Source: Leucocoprinus leucothites (lineage: Eukaryota; Basidiomycota; Agaricomycetes; Agaricales; Agaricaceae). Taken from it: a stretch of 64,000 nucleotides of DNA. Every line of letters starts with the position of its first letter. Position 1 is the first letter of the stretch. Position numbers and translations under genes: made by a program. Shown piece by piece: positions 46,990 to 58,418 of this stretch. Below the pieces are notes generated by a model. The model saw only the letters and a program-made list of their open reading frames with translations. It was not told where the DNA came from and ran no database searches. The stretch covers positions 1,161,001 to 1,225,000 of the forward strand of contig JAACJO010000012.1 of NCBI GenBank assembly GCA_013368445.1. The letters run 5' to 3'.

Positions 46990-47463
46990 TAGATAGATAG
47001 TTGATGCTGTTGTTGTTATTCAAATGTTTTATATTAAGTTAAGTTAGAAATTTTCTTGACAGCTTGGGACATTCCAGGGCTTGGTTGGCATGTTGGAACA
47101 AAAGGTTGGGGGAGTGGAGGGTAATTTTGTATAGTTTATTGTATGAGACAATCACTATCTGGGGTGGGTTTTGACAGATAGCACAATAGTTTACTGTTAA
47201 GACTACAGTGGTATCTGATTGTTTTTTTTTTTTGGTAGGGGAAAATTGGCAATCTGATAGAGTGTAGGCTTGGAAATGATCCCTGACCCACTAAAAACCC
47301 CCCTTGACTGCCTCTCTTGGAGCATCAAAACCATAGTGCATCTCTGAAGGGTGATGCCCAGTATGGCATGGCCATACCCTTTATCCTCAGGCAGGTTACC
47401 ATATAGGGATTTACTCCTTTAGTGAGCACTCACTCTCAGCTCATTGCCATTGCCATAGGTTCC
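46990..47463. other. Non-coding repeat sequence
   Basis: No ORF of interest. Contains a run of 12 T near 47221. Probably the 5' side of the CCHC cassette on the minus strand. Confidence 0.3.
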
Positions 47464-47468
47464 TCTCC

Positions 47469-48028
47469 TGTCACGAGCCGAACCTCAAGAATGGCTGACG
47501 GTTCGAACTTAGTATTATTTTCATGAACTCCTATCCGCTTTTGAATATCAGTTACTTTGGTTTGTATTGGTCTTTCGCCTTCGGACTTATTCTGACACCT
47601 TCCATTTTATTAATTCATACCGCCTTGTCGAAATTTTCTGACAACCATTTAATAGTAAATTTTATATCTTCTAGCCTTGTAAAATTTGCGGACTCCACTT
47701 TGATTATTTCTCCGTTTACTACTTTGCTTGTTTTCCTTATCCAATCCTATATTCAGCATCGTATATAAGTAGCACGACTTTGTACTTGGATTCCTCAGTC
47801 TGATAATCAACTTAGCGATACGCTACTTTCCTCTGCTCTCTGTTCATCCTCTGTTCTCTTACCTTGTCTGAAATCCGGGTCAAGCGTCAGTAGTCAGCAC
47901 AACACATAAGTTGAGGCCACGACCCGCTCCTGCATCCGACGACTGGCTCCTGCCTTACCTCTGTCGCCACCTCTGTCCAACCGGTCTTTGACGTCGGCTC
48001 CATATCCGTAGTGTTTGCGCGCTTAACA
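47469..48028 (+). repeat. Solo LTR with perfect 5-bp duplication (third LTR family)
   Basis: 560 bp, starts TGTCACGAGCCGAACC and ends GCGCTTAACA, flanked by TCTCC at 47464-47468 and 48029-48033. It contains GTATATAAGTAG near 47760, a likely TATA box, followed by a pyrimidine-rich leader. It is unlike family A or B or the copia LTR, and its higher G+C and intact duplication suggest a recent event. No internal region exists in this window, so an LTR-LTR exchange removed it. Orientation is set by the TATA position. Confidence 0.88.
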
Positions 48029-48033
48029 TCTCC

Positions 48034-48781
48034 CTATGATATGGGGTGATGGATTCTTTGGTAGGTAGTTGTTACCAGGATCATTGGGGGTGAAGGTTCA
48101 TATCCACCTTTTGCAGTAGTGTCATCATCAGTGTGAAATCATCAAAATCTATTGGCAGGGTACAGTTGAGCTCCTTATCCTAGTCTTTCTAGTTTGTAGG
48201 TAATTAAGAGCTTCTAGGGTTTTCTGGAGGTGGCTTGTTGATATTACTATTGAGTGCCTACCCATACTGAGGCCTAACCTTTGGGGGGGTGTTTATTTGT
48301 TTCTTCCTTTATCAGGTACAATACAATTCCAGTGAGGGAATTGTAGGGAGGACCTATATTCTATTTTTGTAGGATGTGGGGAAATTGTCCTCAGGGTATT
48401 TGGGTCTTGCTTGGTGGAAGAAGTGGGAGGGTTTTGTTTGGATGGGTGGAGGGGGATGTAGAAGTGATTTCTTCAGCAGATCTGGCATGGTTAGGGGGTC
48501 ATTGAAGCTATGATAGTTGGAGGGGGGGGGGGGGTCAGTGAAGACATAGTCATCTTAGCTGATACTTAGAACTTGGCAAAGTCTTGATGGGGGTTTCTTC
48601 ATTATGCCTTGCTTATTGTTGTGGATATTGACTCTTTCAAAAGCAACTAGCCTCTTGTCCCAGTTCTGGCTGTCTGGGTTATTTTTAGATGGCCTTGATA
48701 GGAATATCATTTGCCTTATATAGATTCCGATGATTCACATCTTGTTGGGTATAAATGGTGTGACTTTGTTCTTAGACCTTC
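48034..48781. other. Region upstream of ORF-Z copy 1
   Basis: No supported ORF. Contains a run of 14 G near 48521-48534. The last ~100 bp (from about 48690, CTTATATAGATTCCGATGAT) match the sequence before ORF-Z copy 2, so the repeat unit starts upstream of the ORF. Confidence 0.35.
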
Positions 48782-50044
48782 ATGGCTTGTACTCATACTC
48801 CTCTTGAAAACACCTCTAAGTCTGGGTCCTTGGGCCCCATCATCAGGGATGGTGAGGAGAAGAAGCAGCAAAGGGTGGAGAAGAAACATTGGGCTAAGCA
48901 CAGGAGATAGCTCAGGGAGTTAGGCATGGTATCTGGGAGGGCAGGAGGGGGCTGCAGGGATGGCAGGGGCTACAGATGTGCAGGAGGGGGCTGAGGCAGA
49001 TGAGGAGAAGCATTGGTCTCAGCATCAGAAGAAGCAGAAGAGGATATTGGCAGTCATTTCCGAGGAGCAGGATGTGCTCCCTGAGGCAGTGGAGGAGGAT
49101 GTTAAGATTGAGGAGACTGTGGGGGCTGAGGGCCCTGATGAGGGGAGATCTGGGAGCCTGGCTAAGGTTCCTCCTTTTGAGCCAATAGTTGTTGTTCCTG
49201 ATATGGACAGTTTTTTGCCATTGTCTAAGGATGTAGGTATGGAGGAGAAGGGGCAGGAGGATCACCTTGTACCTCCTAGCCAAAGTTCTCCTCCCTGGTT
49301 CCATATGTCAGAGGTCTTGGAGGGTGTTGTTCTTCCTACTGCTCCTTGGTGGAAGGACTACTATGAGTATCAGGCATGGCCTAAGCAACTTTATTGGTGT
49401 GTGCATTGCACTGATGCTGAGGTACTATGTCTTGTTGGTTCTGGTAAGTCTATCACTCTGGTTTCTTTAGTCTATTAACTATCTTTTTAGGTACTCATAT
49501 GACTTCCTACCTCAAGTGCCAGGGGATGCACTTGACCTACTCAAAGTATGTTGGGTGCCATTCATGTGCACAGGTCAATGAGCAGGAACATTGGCCTGAG
49601 GATTTAGTCATTTGTAAGGTCTCGTCCTACATGAACAGTAGTTTTCATGAGATGGTGCAGGAGTCTTTGCCTCCCATCAAACAAGTTGCAACTCAGAGGG
49701 CTTGGGATTGTTGTTATACTTCAGCTCAACTTTCAGCTCATCCTAACAGTGGGGGGGAGTCCTCTGGTCCAGGGATGGAGGCTCTGGCTACCTTTATTTC
49801 CTCTTTAAATACAACTTTACTTGGAATCCAGTGGAGACTTGAAGAGAATACTTGCATGCAGCATTTGGCTGGTGTGTGTTTGTAAGGGTTAGTTGAGACT
49901 TTGGCATCAGATCTTTCTGAAAGGGATTGTGTGAGGATTTTGGGGCATCTTGGGGAGGGTGGAGAAGTTGGGGGTGGAATTGCAGGAGAGCAGGAGCAGG
50001 CAGAGGATGATGGACTTGATGATGTAGAGGACCTTTTGGACTAG
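48782..50044 (+). pseudogene. ORF-Z copy 1: Zn-cluster-like repeat protein
   Basis: The frame opens ACTHTPLENTSKSGSLGP after an ATG at 48782. A basic region (EEKKQQRVEKKHWAKHRR) is followed by a frameshift near 48940, then an acidic linker (QKKQKRILAVISEEQDVLPE; EEDVKIEETVGAEGPDEG). Near 49390 is WPKQLYWCVHCTDAEVLC; after an intron with a clear gtaagt donor (49444-49490) it continues GTHMTSYLKCQGMHLTY. The Cys spacing (CX2CX6C, then Cys pairs) resembles a Zn2Cys6 cluster, but one Cys of the second half is replaced here (YLKC). The C-terminal part (SGGESSGPGMEAL, EENTCMQHLAGVCL) is helical and ends acidic. I know it only as a dispersed basidiomycete repeat family with unknown role. Confidence 0.55.
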
Positions 50045-50438
50045 AGGCTTGTCTTTTAGTTAGCTTTAGTTTTGTCTTATTATCATTGTCTTTTTGCAGA
50101 AGAAGGAGCTCAGTTCAGAGGCAGTCTTTTGTGTTTGGTGTGAGTGAAGAAATTCTTGGAGGTTGCTTATCATTGGACTTGAAGGTAGGGGTGTCGGAGA
50201 GGTGGGCATTAGTCATACAAGTATTATATTATAAGTCAGCATTGGTTAATTGGCGGAGAGCCTGTTGGCAAGTTGAGGGAGTTCTTACATCAGCCAGGAG
50301 TTAGCTGTAGTAAAGTCTATATTCAGCTAGTTTCTAAGAGAGTTATAGAGGGAGCAGGGGTTACAAAGGAGACTAAGACAAGTATAATTAGTGGATCATT
50401 TGGGGTACAGTCTAGTGAAGCTTGGGGGGGCAGGGTGG

Positions 50439-51860
50439 TTATGTTGCTGAAGCAGAGATCTTTGGCTTTGGGGTGTTGGATATTTTGGAGCTTTGTTCTC
50501 CAAGGGCCATATACCAGCTATTGTAAATCTTCTTGTAGGGGCAATCTTTGGTGAGGTGAGCATGCGAGTAGTATATCTTGCAGTCTGTAGCACAGCTGAG
50601 TGACAAGGTTGCAGTTGAGGAGAATATTTTGGAGGGGAATGAGTAGGTGACAAGAGTTTCAAAGGTAATGGTAGCAAGCATAAGGCTTTCTTTGCTAGCC
50701 ATAGTTGTTGTGACTTGTGTCACACCTTTAATGTGGTCCTTGAGAAGTTGTGAGGTCATTGACACTTTTTCAAGGGCTGAGTGTTGTTGTCTTGCTCTCT
50801 GCCTTCTGAAGTCTGCTGTCTGGGAGGATGATATTGTGAGGGCTAATGTGTTTATTGGGGCAAGAGTGAGGGGGTGGAAGGTGGTTACAAGGGCATGGTT
50901 GGTATCATAGATGTTTCCTGCCCTTACTAGGCATTTGGCATATTGCAGCTTCACCTTGATTAGGTACCAGGGGCCAGAGAGCTCAATGTTGACTACTGAT
51001 AGTTCATTTGTGACTTCAGAGCTGGTGCTCAATATAGAGTTCATTGCTTGGAGGATTATGCTATGTTTATGGTTGTTTTTGGAAGCTCTGGTGAAGGCAG
51101 TGAGGACAAATGATTCGGGGCCTTTGTTAAGGTTCTGGCTAAGGATGACTGTGTCTTGATCTGAGAGTTTAGATGGGTTGATAACATCTGAGATGGTCCA
51201 GAAAACCAGTTAGAGGTCCTCTGATGACTCCTTCCAGCCTTCGACTGTCTGCTTGGCCCTGGTTTTGAGGTCAGCTTGTAGGAGGAATTGGGATAGGAAT
51301 GGGTTGATGGAGCTAGTTACTATGATGTTGGGGTTGTTGTCATTGTACTCCAACTGTTCTCCTGCATGGTGGTGGAGGCTGGTTTCCTCATCAGTCTTAA
51401 GGGAGTCTGAATCTCCAGTTTTACCAGCATTGCTTTTATCTTCTACTACAGGGATTTTATCATGCTGATGTTCTAATGCAGGGGGGGGGAGCTCATAGAG
51501 ACTGGGATAGATGGGGAGTATGCTTTGGTAGGAGGGTGCCATGTGAGGACTGTGAAGTAGAGGAGGGAGTGGTAGTAGCTAAGGCTTTATTGATCTCCAT
51601 CATATCTAGTAGTCCCATGTCTTTTCAGAATCTGTCTTCCTCATCTGGGGCTAAGGTGGTTGTATGTGGTTTCTTACTGGTGGTTAGGGTGGGTTCAGGG
51701 GGGAGGGGGTTACTGCTTTATGCTTTTTCAGGGGAACAATGGGGGGAGGAGTTGAGGTGGTTGTGGAGTATTTCCCATTTGAGTTGAGGCAAGCAGGGTT
51801 GTCAAGGAGGGGTGGAGATTATTTCCATGTATTTGTCATTAGTTGTTATTGTGGCTTGCT
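50439..51860 (-). pseudogene. C1 gag-like CCHC protein, minus-strand copy
   Basis: The main frame starts at 51542 (MAPSYQSILPIYPSLYELPP), with related sequence (PACLNSN, TTTSTPPPI) back to about 51800. It passes through NPFLSQFLLQADLKTRAKQT, then ELSGPWYLIKVKLQYAKCLV and NHALVTTFHPLTLAP, and ends at 50439. The zinc knuckle reads CKIYYSHAHLTKDC: the second Cys is Tyr, so it is probably broken. GWYMA-type residues follow (SWYMALGEQSSK). Its 3' flank to about 50230 matches that of the plus copy (34870-35070). It lies tail-to-tail with ORF-Z copy 1 and directly 3' of LINE copy 1. Confidence 0.65.
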
Positions 51861-52236
51861 CATTACTACAGTATAGTTTGGTTGATCCTAAAGACATTAT
51901 TGTCCCAAATGATGGCTTGGTCCAGAGGAACTCTGGTGATGTCTTTTCCCATAGATTTTGTGCTTCCCTCCAGATTTGTTCTTGTGAGTTCTGAGAGCAT
52001 TCTGTTGGTATATGTTCCATTGATTCTACTTAGCCACATATGCAGTATTTCTTGTTCTCCCAGTTTGGGATTTTAGCAAACCAATTTCCTATTTTATGTC
52101 TCGCATAGAGGGTTTTCCATAGGAAGTCTTTCATCTTCATTAGTATTGCTTCCTTTTTCAGACCTTCCCATATTTTGGATTCTGTTACTATGTTCTTATT
52201 TATTTCTTCTTGGTCTCTTATTGCCCTTTCTATGTT

Positions 52237-53073
52237 TCATTTTGTTGTTTCATATCCAGGTGTTATGTTCTTGTGTTTCAGAATGAGGTCATATGCTATC
52301 TTTTGTGTTAAGTTTCTTAGTCTCACACCTTCTAGTTGATATTGTTTTGGAATTTCCACAGATATCCAGTCTTCTTTTTCTATTTCATTTCCATTTAGTC
52401 TTCTTTTGAGTTCTCCTAGGTGGGCTATCATCTCAGGATCCTTGGTAACTTCTATTGTAACTTTTCCTGAGTGTTTTCTTAGTTTATATGCTAGTGTTTT
52501 TAGAATATCTGTATTCTCTTTGTCATAGTATCCCTCATCTTCCCATTGTTCCATTTTGTTTGCTATTGATTTAGCTGACATTGCTGAGCTAGTCATTATT
52601 GTGATGTCTTCTGGGTATTCTAAGGCCTCAGTTATAGCAATAATTTCTGTCTCATACCTAGACATTGAAGTTGAGATGTCTTTGCATTTTATTTTCTCAT
52701 TTTCATATAAGGCATCCTCTTTTATGGCTACTATTCTCCAGCTAAGTTTATCTTCATTTTTGGTTAGAGTGCATTGGACCAGTAATGTTATTTCATTCAT
52801 GTCCTCCATTGCTGTTCTTTTTACTGGAGGTCTAACTAGACTATGTTTCTTAGCCTTTCTTGCTTTAGTTCTTTTATCAGGACCAAAGATTCTCACTGCC
52901 TTTTCTGGAGTTGTTGTTTCTATAGTCCTTCGGTCTAGTAGGACAGGACCTTTATTTGGGTCAGCATCTTTATATTTCTTTTTTCTTGTTGGTGTAAAGT
53001 CATAGTTGTCTGTTTTTGCTTCTTGTCTTGGATCCATCTTTTCTGGGAGCTTTTCCAGGATAGTTTCTGCCAT
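52237..53073 (-). pseudogene. LINE copy 1 C-terminal RNase H-like region
   Basis: The frame (278 codons) has a basic, disordered start and then a fold-like stretch: EITLLVQCTLTKNEDKLSWR, SMSRYETEIIAITEALEYPE, DITIMTSSAMSAKSIANKME, TLAYKLRKHSGKVTIEVTKD. The order strand, Y-x-x-E-x-x-A-I-x-x-A-L helix, strand with T-S/D-S, helix suits the RNase H domain that follows RT in many LINEs. The expected Asp of the third motif is not evident (TSSAMSA), so it is probably inactive. Confidence 0.55.
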
Positions 53074-53741
53074 TTTCTTACAGTCAGCATGTTTTCTTCT
53101 TCTGTTTGGGTTTCTAGCAAATTTTAATAGGTCTCGTACTGTATTTACATCATATTTGTCTCTTAAGCAGTTGGCTGCTTTCTTTGTTTATGTGTGTCTT
53201 GTTTTAATTCCAATATGGTACCAGATTGGCATACCTTCTTTTGCTTTTTGGCCCATTTGTAGTGCATTGTATCCTACATTGTATTTTCTTTCCACTTGTA
53301 GCATGTGTTTGATTGACTTTGGGAGTTTTGACATATTTACTTGGCTCTCATACCAGTTTTGGAAGATCCATGACTTCTTGCTTCTTGGGTGTATTTTGGG
53401 GTTCTTTGGCATTGTTGTGTATATTATTATATCAGTCACAAATGTCCAGGTTGGTCTTTTTTCTTTAGTAGTAAGTATTTTTGCAGCCACATTAGGTGTA
53501 TAGCTTTGATTCTGGCTTTTATGTCTGGCATACCCAAGCCTCCTTTAGATTTTGGTTGGACTACATGTTCCCATTTTATTGTGGCCTTTTTCCCATCTCA
53601 TATAAAATCTCTCATTTGTTCCTCTATTTTCTTTTGGATTTCCACTGGCATTCCATTTACTGCTGCCAAAAACAAAGTTCTTGATTGGATTAGTGCCTTT
53701 AATATTAGTTTTTTTCCTCTCAATGTCAGGTTGTATTTCTT

Positions 53742-55150
53742 CTAGCTTTTCATTATCTCATTCTGATTCTTTAATATCTTTTTCCATTGTGGGTGTACTG
53801 TGTGTTCATTTCCAACCCATGCTCCTAGGGTTCTTAGTGCTTCACTATCTTCTACAATTCTGATTCCCTCCTCTATCCTTCCACCTGGTAGGTTATTTAC
53901 TTTTCTTTCCTGAACTACTTTGTTTCTGTATTCTTTCTTTCCCATAGGTAGTACTTCAGTTTTTTCCATGTTGAATTTAGCTGTTGAGGCTTTGCAGAAT
54001 TCACTGATCACTTTGTTTAGGGTTTCCATTTCATCATTTTCATCCATATATGTCAGTGTATCATCTGCAAACATTGATACTAGTATTCTTTCATTAGCTC
54101 CTTCTATTTCAAATCCCTTCAAGTTTGACTTTCAGATGGCAATTGCTAATGGTTTGATTGCAATGTCATATAGCAAGCATGACATAGGACAGCCTTGTCT
54201 CACCCCTCATTTAATTTCTATTGCTTTTGGTATCAGCCCATTAACTATTACTATTATCTCTGCTCCTTTATATAGTTGTTGTATCTTAAAGATAAAATTC
54301 TCTGGGAATCCAAATTTTCTTAGTACTTTCCACAAGTAGTCATGAGCAATTTTGTCATATGCTTTTTCTTGGTCTAGTGCTACTATGTATCCATTTTTTC
54401 CTTCAATTTCACAGTAGTCAATCATTGCTTGTGTCAATCTGGTGTGGTCATATAATCCTCTGTTTGGAATAAATCCTACTTGATTTGGATGTATTATGTT
54501 TGGTGCTATTTTACCCAGTTTATTGGCTATTGTCCTTGTGAATAGCTTATAGTCAGTATTTGTCAGTGTTATTGGTCTATATTTTTCAATCATAGTTTTG
54601 TCCTTTTTTCTATAGAGTAGGTGCATTGCTCCTAGAATGAAGTTTGAGTCTGTTGTTCCAGTGTCTTCTATTTCATTATATACTTCTGTCAGTATATATA
54701 TTATGTCTGGGTATCTCTTTTGCCCTCCTACTCCTTTGTTTACATTTTTAATGTACTTTGAGTATTTGTCTTCCCAAAATTTGTAGAATTTGTATGGTAT
54801 GCCATCTACTCCAGCTGTTTTGCCATTGTTTGATTTCTTAAGTGCCTTAATTATATCACTCTGGCTGGTCTGAGCCTCCATTGTTCTTATTTCATCTTTC
54901 TTTAGTGTTTTGTCTACTTTGTTTAGGAAGGTATCTATGTATTCCTCTTCCCCTGGGGTTCTCTGTAGTTCTGCTTGGAGTTGTCAGTGGTGTTCTGATG
55001 CTATATTGCTCATTTCTCTAGTTATGTATACCATATTTCCATTCTTATTTTTAAGAGCTGTTATTACTTGTGGGCCTTGTTTTTTGTCATCTAAGCCAAA
55101 GAAGTATTTGGTTCCTCTTTCCCTTTCTGCTAGCCATTTGGCCTTCAGTA
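53742..55150 (-). pseudogene. LINE copy 1 reverse transcriptase
   Basis: RT blocks in order: NNGKTAGVDGIPYKFYKFWE, ILGAMHLLYRKKDKTMIEKY, YRPITLTNTDYKLFTRTIAN, IHPNQVGFIPNRGLYDHTRL, YIVALDQEKAYDKIAHDYLW, GVRQGCPMSCLLYDIAI, MFADDTLTYMDEND, KFNMEKTEVLPMG, LRTLGAWVGNE. The catalytic FADD box is intact. Two TGA stops near 54205 and 54135 replace Arg codons; there is also a TGA near 54987. Otherwise the frame is well kept. Confidence 0.85.
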
Positions 55151-55245
55151 AGTTGGTGGGTTGGTGATTCAGTATGTCAGTAAGTTGGTAGGTCAGTCAG
55201 TCATTAAATTAGTAAGTTGGTAAGTCAGTAAGTTGGTCAGTCAGT
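55146..55245. repeat. Imperfect GTAAGTTGG / GTCAGTCA microsatellite
   Basis: About 100 bp of interspersed AGTAAGTTGGT and GGTCAGTCAGT units (roughly 4- and 8-bp periodicity), lying at the 5' truncation point of LINE copy 1. Confidence 0.7.
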
Positions 55246-55360
55246 TTCAATTATAGAGCATCACTTATTTAACTCTTATATTGTTTTCAAAGGAGATCAC
55301 ACATTCAAGATTGAGATAGGTTATAGTGTTCATTGGGGGGGTCTACATTATCTATAGTCA

Positions 55361-56535
55361 TTATATGAATACCTCTACTGCTCCAGATCTCGCCTGGATG
55401 GGCTGTTCATCACCTAAGTACATCCTCCATTGGACAGTGGAGTATGCAGCTTTGATGGGACAGTCCACTGTCTGATGGATCTGACTGTGGCAGACTACAC
55501 ATTCATTAGCTCTTTTGAAATAGAGGGAAGTTTGGCCCATGGTGGAGTTGGAGACAAGGCCAGTGGACTTGGAGAAGTGAATTAGGATGATGTAGTGTCC
55601 TCTTCCCTTATACCAGAACTGAGTCCCAGTTACCTTATCTGGCCACATTATCTTGAAGTGGTCATTCAAGTCCTTGGCCTTGATATCAACAGCACATTGG
55701 TTTGTGGTAGTGAAGGCCTTGATGTTGATGTGAAGTATGGCCTTTGGGGTCATGATCAGAGGGCGGAACATGACCAGGTCGCCTGCAAGGAGGTTGACTG
55801 TGAGTCCTTGGCTAATCAGGTGTTTCACATGACAACTTTTCTTGACATTTATTATGAACCATGTGCTACTTTGGTTCAAGTTTTCGATGTCAGTGGATGT
55901 GTCAAGTGGTGGATCATTGCTGGTCACTAGTGATGCATTGATAGCCTTGAGGATGTGTTCAGCCTTTCCAGCAGACTTATATTTGCCAGTGAATGCTGCA
56001 GCCACTTTGACCTTGAGTTTTGTTAGTCTGGGTATCCTATATAGTAAGTTTATGCTTACTTTGCAATCCTGTTCCTTCATGAAGCTAACTACCTTGGCCT
56101 TGGTGTTGACTGTGAGCCACTCCATAGGAAATGGGTCTGTAGCAGTCAGAAATGCTAGGGCAAGTTGTTTGTCATCTGGTACAACCCAAGTCTCATTTGT
56201 AGAGGTTGAAGGTGTCTCCTCAATCCAGACTTCAACATCATCATCTGACTCTGTTTTTGTGAGGTCATTAGCTACAGGTTTGCATCGTAGCTGAAAGTCT
56301 AACCTGACTGCTCATATTCAGTCACATCTCTTGTGGTCAGAGGGGGTGCAGTCAGAATAGCAATGGGGGTGCTGAGTCTAGTGCCTTGGGTTTTGATTTT
56401 CTTGGATGTGGAGACAGATGGTTGGCATGCCACATCCTCCTCTGTCTTCTCTTGTTTGCTGCCCTTCTTGCCATGAGTGGTCAAGCTAGTAGATGCAGAG
56501 GTATTTGTGAAGGATATGACAGGAGTGGTAGACAT
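55361..56535 (-). pseudogene. C2 gag-like CCHC protein, uninterrupted minus-strand copy
   Basis: A first frame starts at 56535 (MSTTPVISFTNTSASTSLTT, then basic KKGSKQEKTEED) and stops at 56299. A frameshift leads to the main frame, 56125-55361: EWLTVNTKAKVVSFMKEQD, STWFIINVKKSCHVKHLISQ, GLTVNLLAGDLVMFRPL, MTPKAILHINIKAFTTTNQ, WYKGRGHYIILIHFSKS. The zinc knuckle is complete: CVVCHSQIHQTVDC, followed by VQWRMYLGDEQPIQ. This copy shows the empty site into which family B inserted elsewhere. The core strand-helix order (S-W-F-I-I-N-V-K ... H-L-I-S-Q-G) parallels C1 (P-W-Y-L-T-K-V-K ... C-L-I-K-A-G), so C1 and C2 appear paralogous. Confidence 0.75.
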
Positions 56536-56781
56536 GTTTAAGCTGTTTAATGGGTGTCAGTTGGAAGTCTCAAGATCAAGCTTTATACTATGGTCAACTC
56601 ATGCATCAGTCTGTCCACATTATCTTGCTTCTTCCTATGCCATCAACCCTCATTTTTCTCCCCAGATGAAGTTCATCATTTGCCTTGTCATTTGTTCTTG
56701 GATGTCTTGGGGCATGTCATTTACCATTGCTAGGTACAGGGCTCAGGACTGGACTAGGGCTTTTAGGACTAGTTCACATCC

Positions 56782-58270
56782 TCAGAAGGATAGTCTCATG
56801 TGGCTCCATTGATCCATTATTGATTTTTGCTTCTTTAGGATGGCTTCCCATTGGGGAAATTGGTTGTTCTTGTTGTCTACCCAGGTGCCCAGCATTCTCA
56901 TTGATTTTCCTTCTCTGATGATACAGATATTGTCAGGGATTTTTCTGGCTGGTAAATTGTTCACTTTTCTGTCCCTGATCACTCTTAGTCTATGTTCTTT
57001 AGGGCCAATGGGGAGGATCTCTGTCTTTCTTAGATTGAACTTAGCTGTGGATGCTTTGCAGAAGTCATCAATGACTTTTTGTAGAGTTTCCATTGAGTCT
57101 TGCCGTTTATATAGACTAGTGTGTCATTCACAAAGAGGGAGGCTATTATTGTTTCTGTTAGTCCTGGAATTGTGAATCCAAGGAGGTCAGAGTTCCTTAA
57201 TGCAATGGCTAGTGGTTCAATTGCAATGTCATAGAGGAGACAAGACATGGGACATCCTTGTCAGACACCTTATTTTATGTTGATTGCAGCTGGTAGGGTT
57301 CCATTCATTATGACTATGGTACGAGCTCCATTGTACAGTTGCTGGATTTTGAATATGAACTTTGGGGGGAATCCAAAAATTTCAAGAACTTTCCATAGAT
57401 AATCATGTGCTATTTTATCGTATGCCTTCTCCTGGTCTAGTGCTACTATGTATCCTTCTTTTTCATAGATATCGGAGTATGCTATGAGTGATTCTGTTAG
57501 TCAGATGTGATCATATAGTCCTCTATTTGGGATGAAGCCTACTTAGTTGGAGTGGATGATTGTGTGGGCCATTTGACCTAGCTTAGTTGCTATTGTTTTA
57601 GTGAAGAGCTTGTAGTTGGTGTTGGTCAGGGTGATAGGTCTGTAGTTTTCAATCTTGGTTCTTTCTTTTTTCTTATATAGGAGGTGCATAGCTCCCAATA
57701 TGAAGTTCAGGTTCATCATTCCTTTTTCCTCAATTTTTTTGTATACTTCCATTAGGATCTCTATGATGTCTGGGGATCTTTGGGCTCTTTTGTTTCCTTT
57801 GGTTAGGGTGGTAAAGTATTCATTGAATTTTTGTTCCCAGTATTTGTAGAATTCGTATGGGATTCCATCATATCCCGGTGCTACTCCATTGTCTGAGTCT
57901 TTAAGGGCCTTCAGTATGTCTTCCTCCTTTGTTTTTTGAGCTAGTGCTTCATAGTCATATGCAGTTACTTTCGGAGTTTTATGCTCTAGGAATTTGTAGA
58001 TATGGTTTATGCCATTGGTTCCCCTTACTGGGGTTTCTTATAGGGCTTTGTGGTGTTCTGAAGCTATCTTGCTCATTCCTACAGTGTCTCTGATCAGTTT
58101 GCTGTTTTTGTTTTCAAGAGGGACTATGATTTCAGGTTTTTGGAGGCAGTTTCCTAGTTTAAAGAAGAATTTGGTGTTCCTTTCACCCTCTTTTTGGTAG
58201 TGTGCTCTGGCTGATAGTTGGAGGCTTCAATTTTGTCTTTCTCCAGTGTTTCCATTTCATCAATGATCAT
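56782..58270 (-). pseudogene. LINE copy 2 reverse transcriptase, inactive
   Basis: Blocks ILGAMHLLYKKKERTKIENY, VGFIPNRGLYDH, LEIFGFPPKFIFKIQQLYNG, GCPMSCLLYDIAIEPLAIAL identify RT. The catalytic box reads F-V-N-D instead of F-A-D-D (57130-57160 region), so the first catalytic Asp of the pair is lost. TAA/TGA/TAG stops occur near 57541, 57505 and 57275, and a frameshift follows the box (the next frame 57093-56782 continues KVIDDFCKASTAKFNLRKTE). Confidence 0.85.
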
Positions 58271-58418
58271 ACTAGCTTGTTCTCTGGTCTGTGTTGTCCA
58301 TTGTATTCATTGAGGGCCTTTTTAAGGTCAGACTTTTTTCTTTCTTGTTCTTTAGACATCTGTCTCTTTCAGTTTGTGGATTCCTGTCTACCAGCCTCTT
58401 TGAGTTCTTTTTTTGTTT

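Larger units (their letters stand above)
51860..55150 (-). mobile_element. LINE-type non-LTR retrotransposon, copy 1 (5'-truncated)
   Basis: Minus strand, RT then RNase H-like region, no endonuclease. RT starts near 55150 with TKYFFGLDDKKQGP and ends near 53740; the downstream domain runs to about 52240. The 3' boundary near 51860 is placed where C1-related sequence starts and is approximate. No poly-A or target duplication was recognised. Confidence 0.75.

Noticed and set aside
48521..48534. Run of 14 G as a possible quadruplex or regulatory site
   Set aside because: A single homopolymer run in repeat DNA; length may also be a sequencing artefact.
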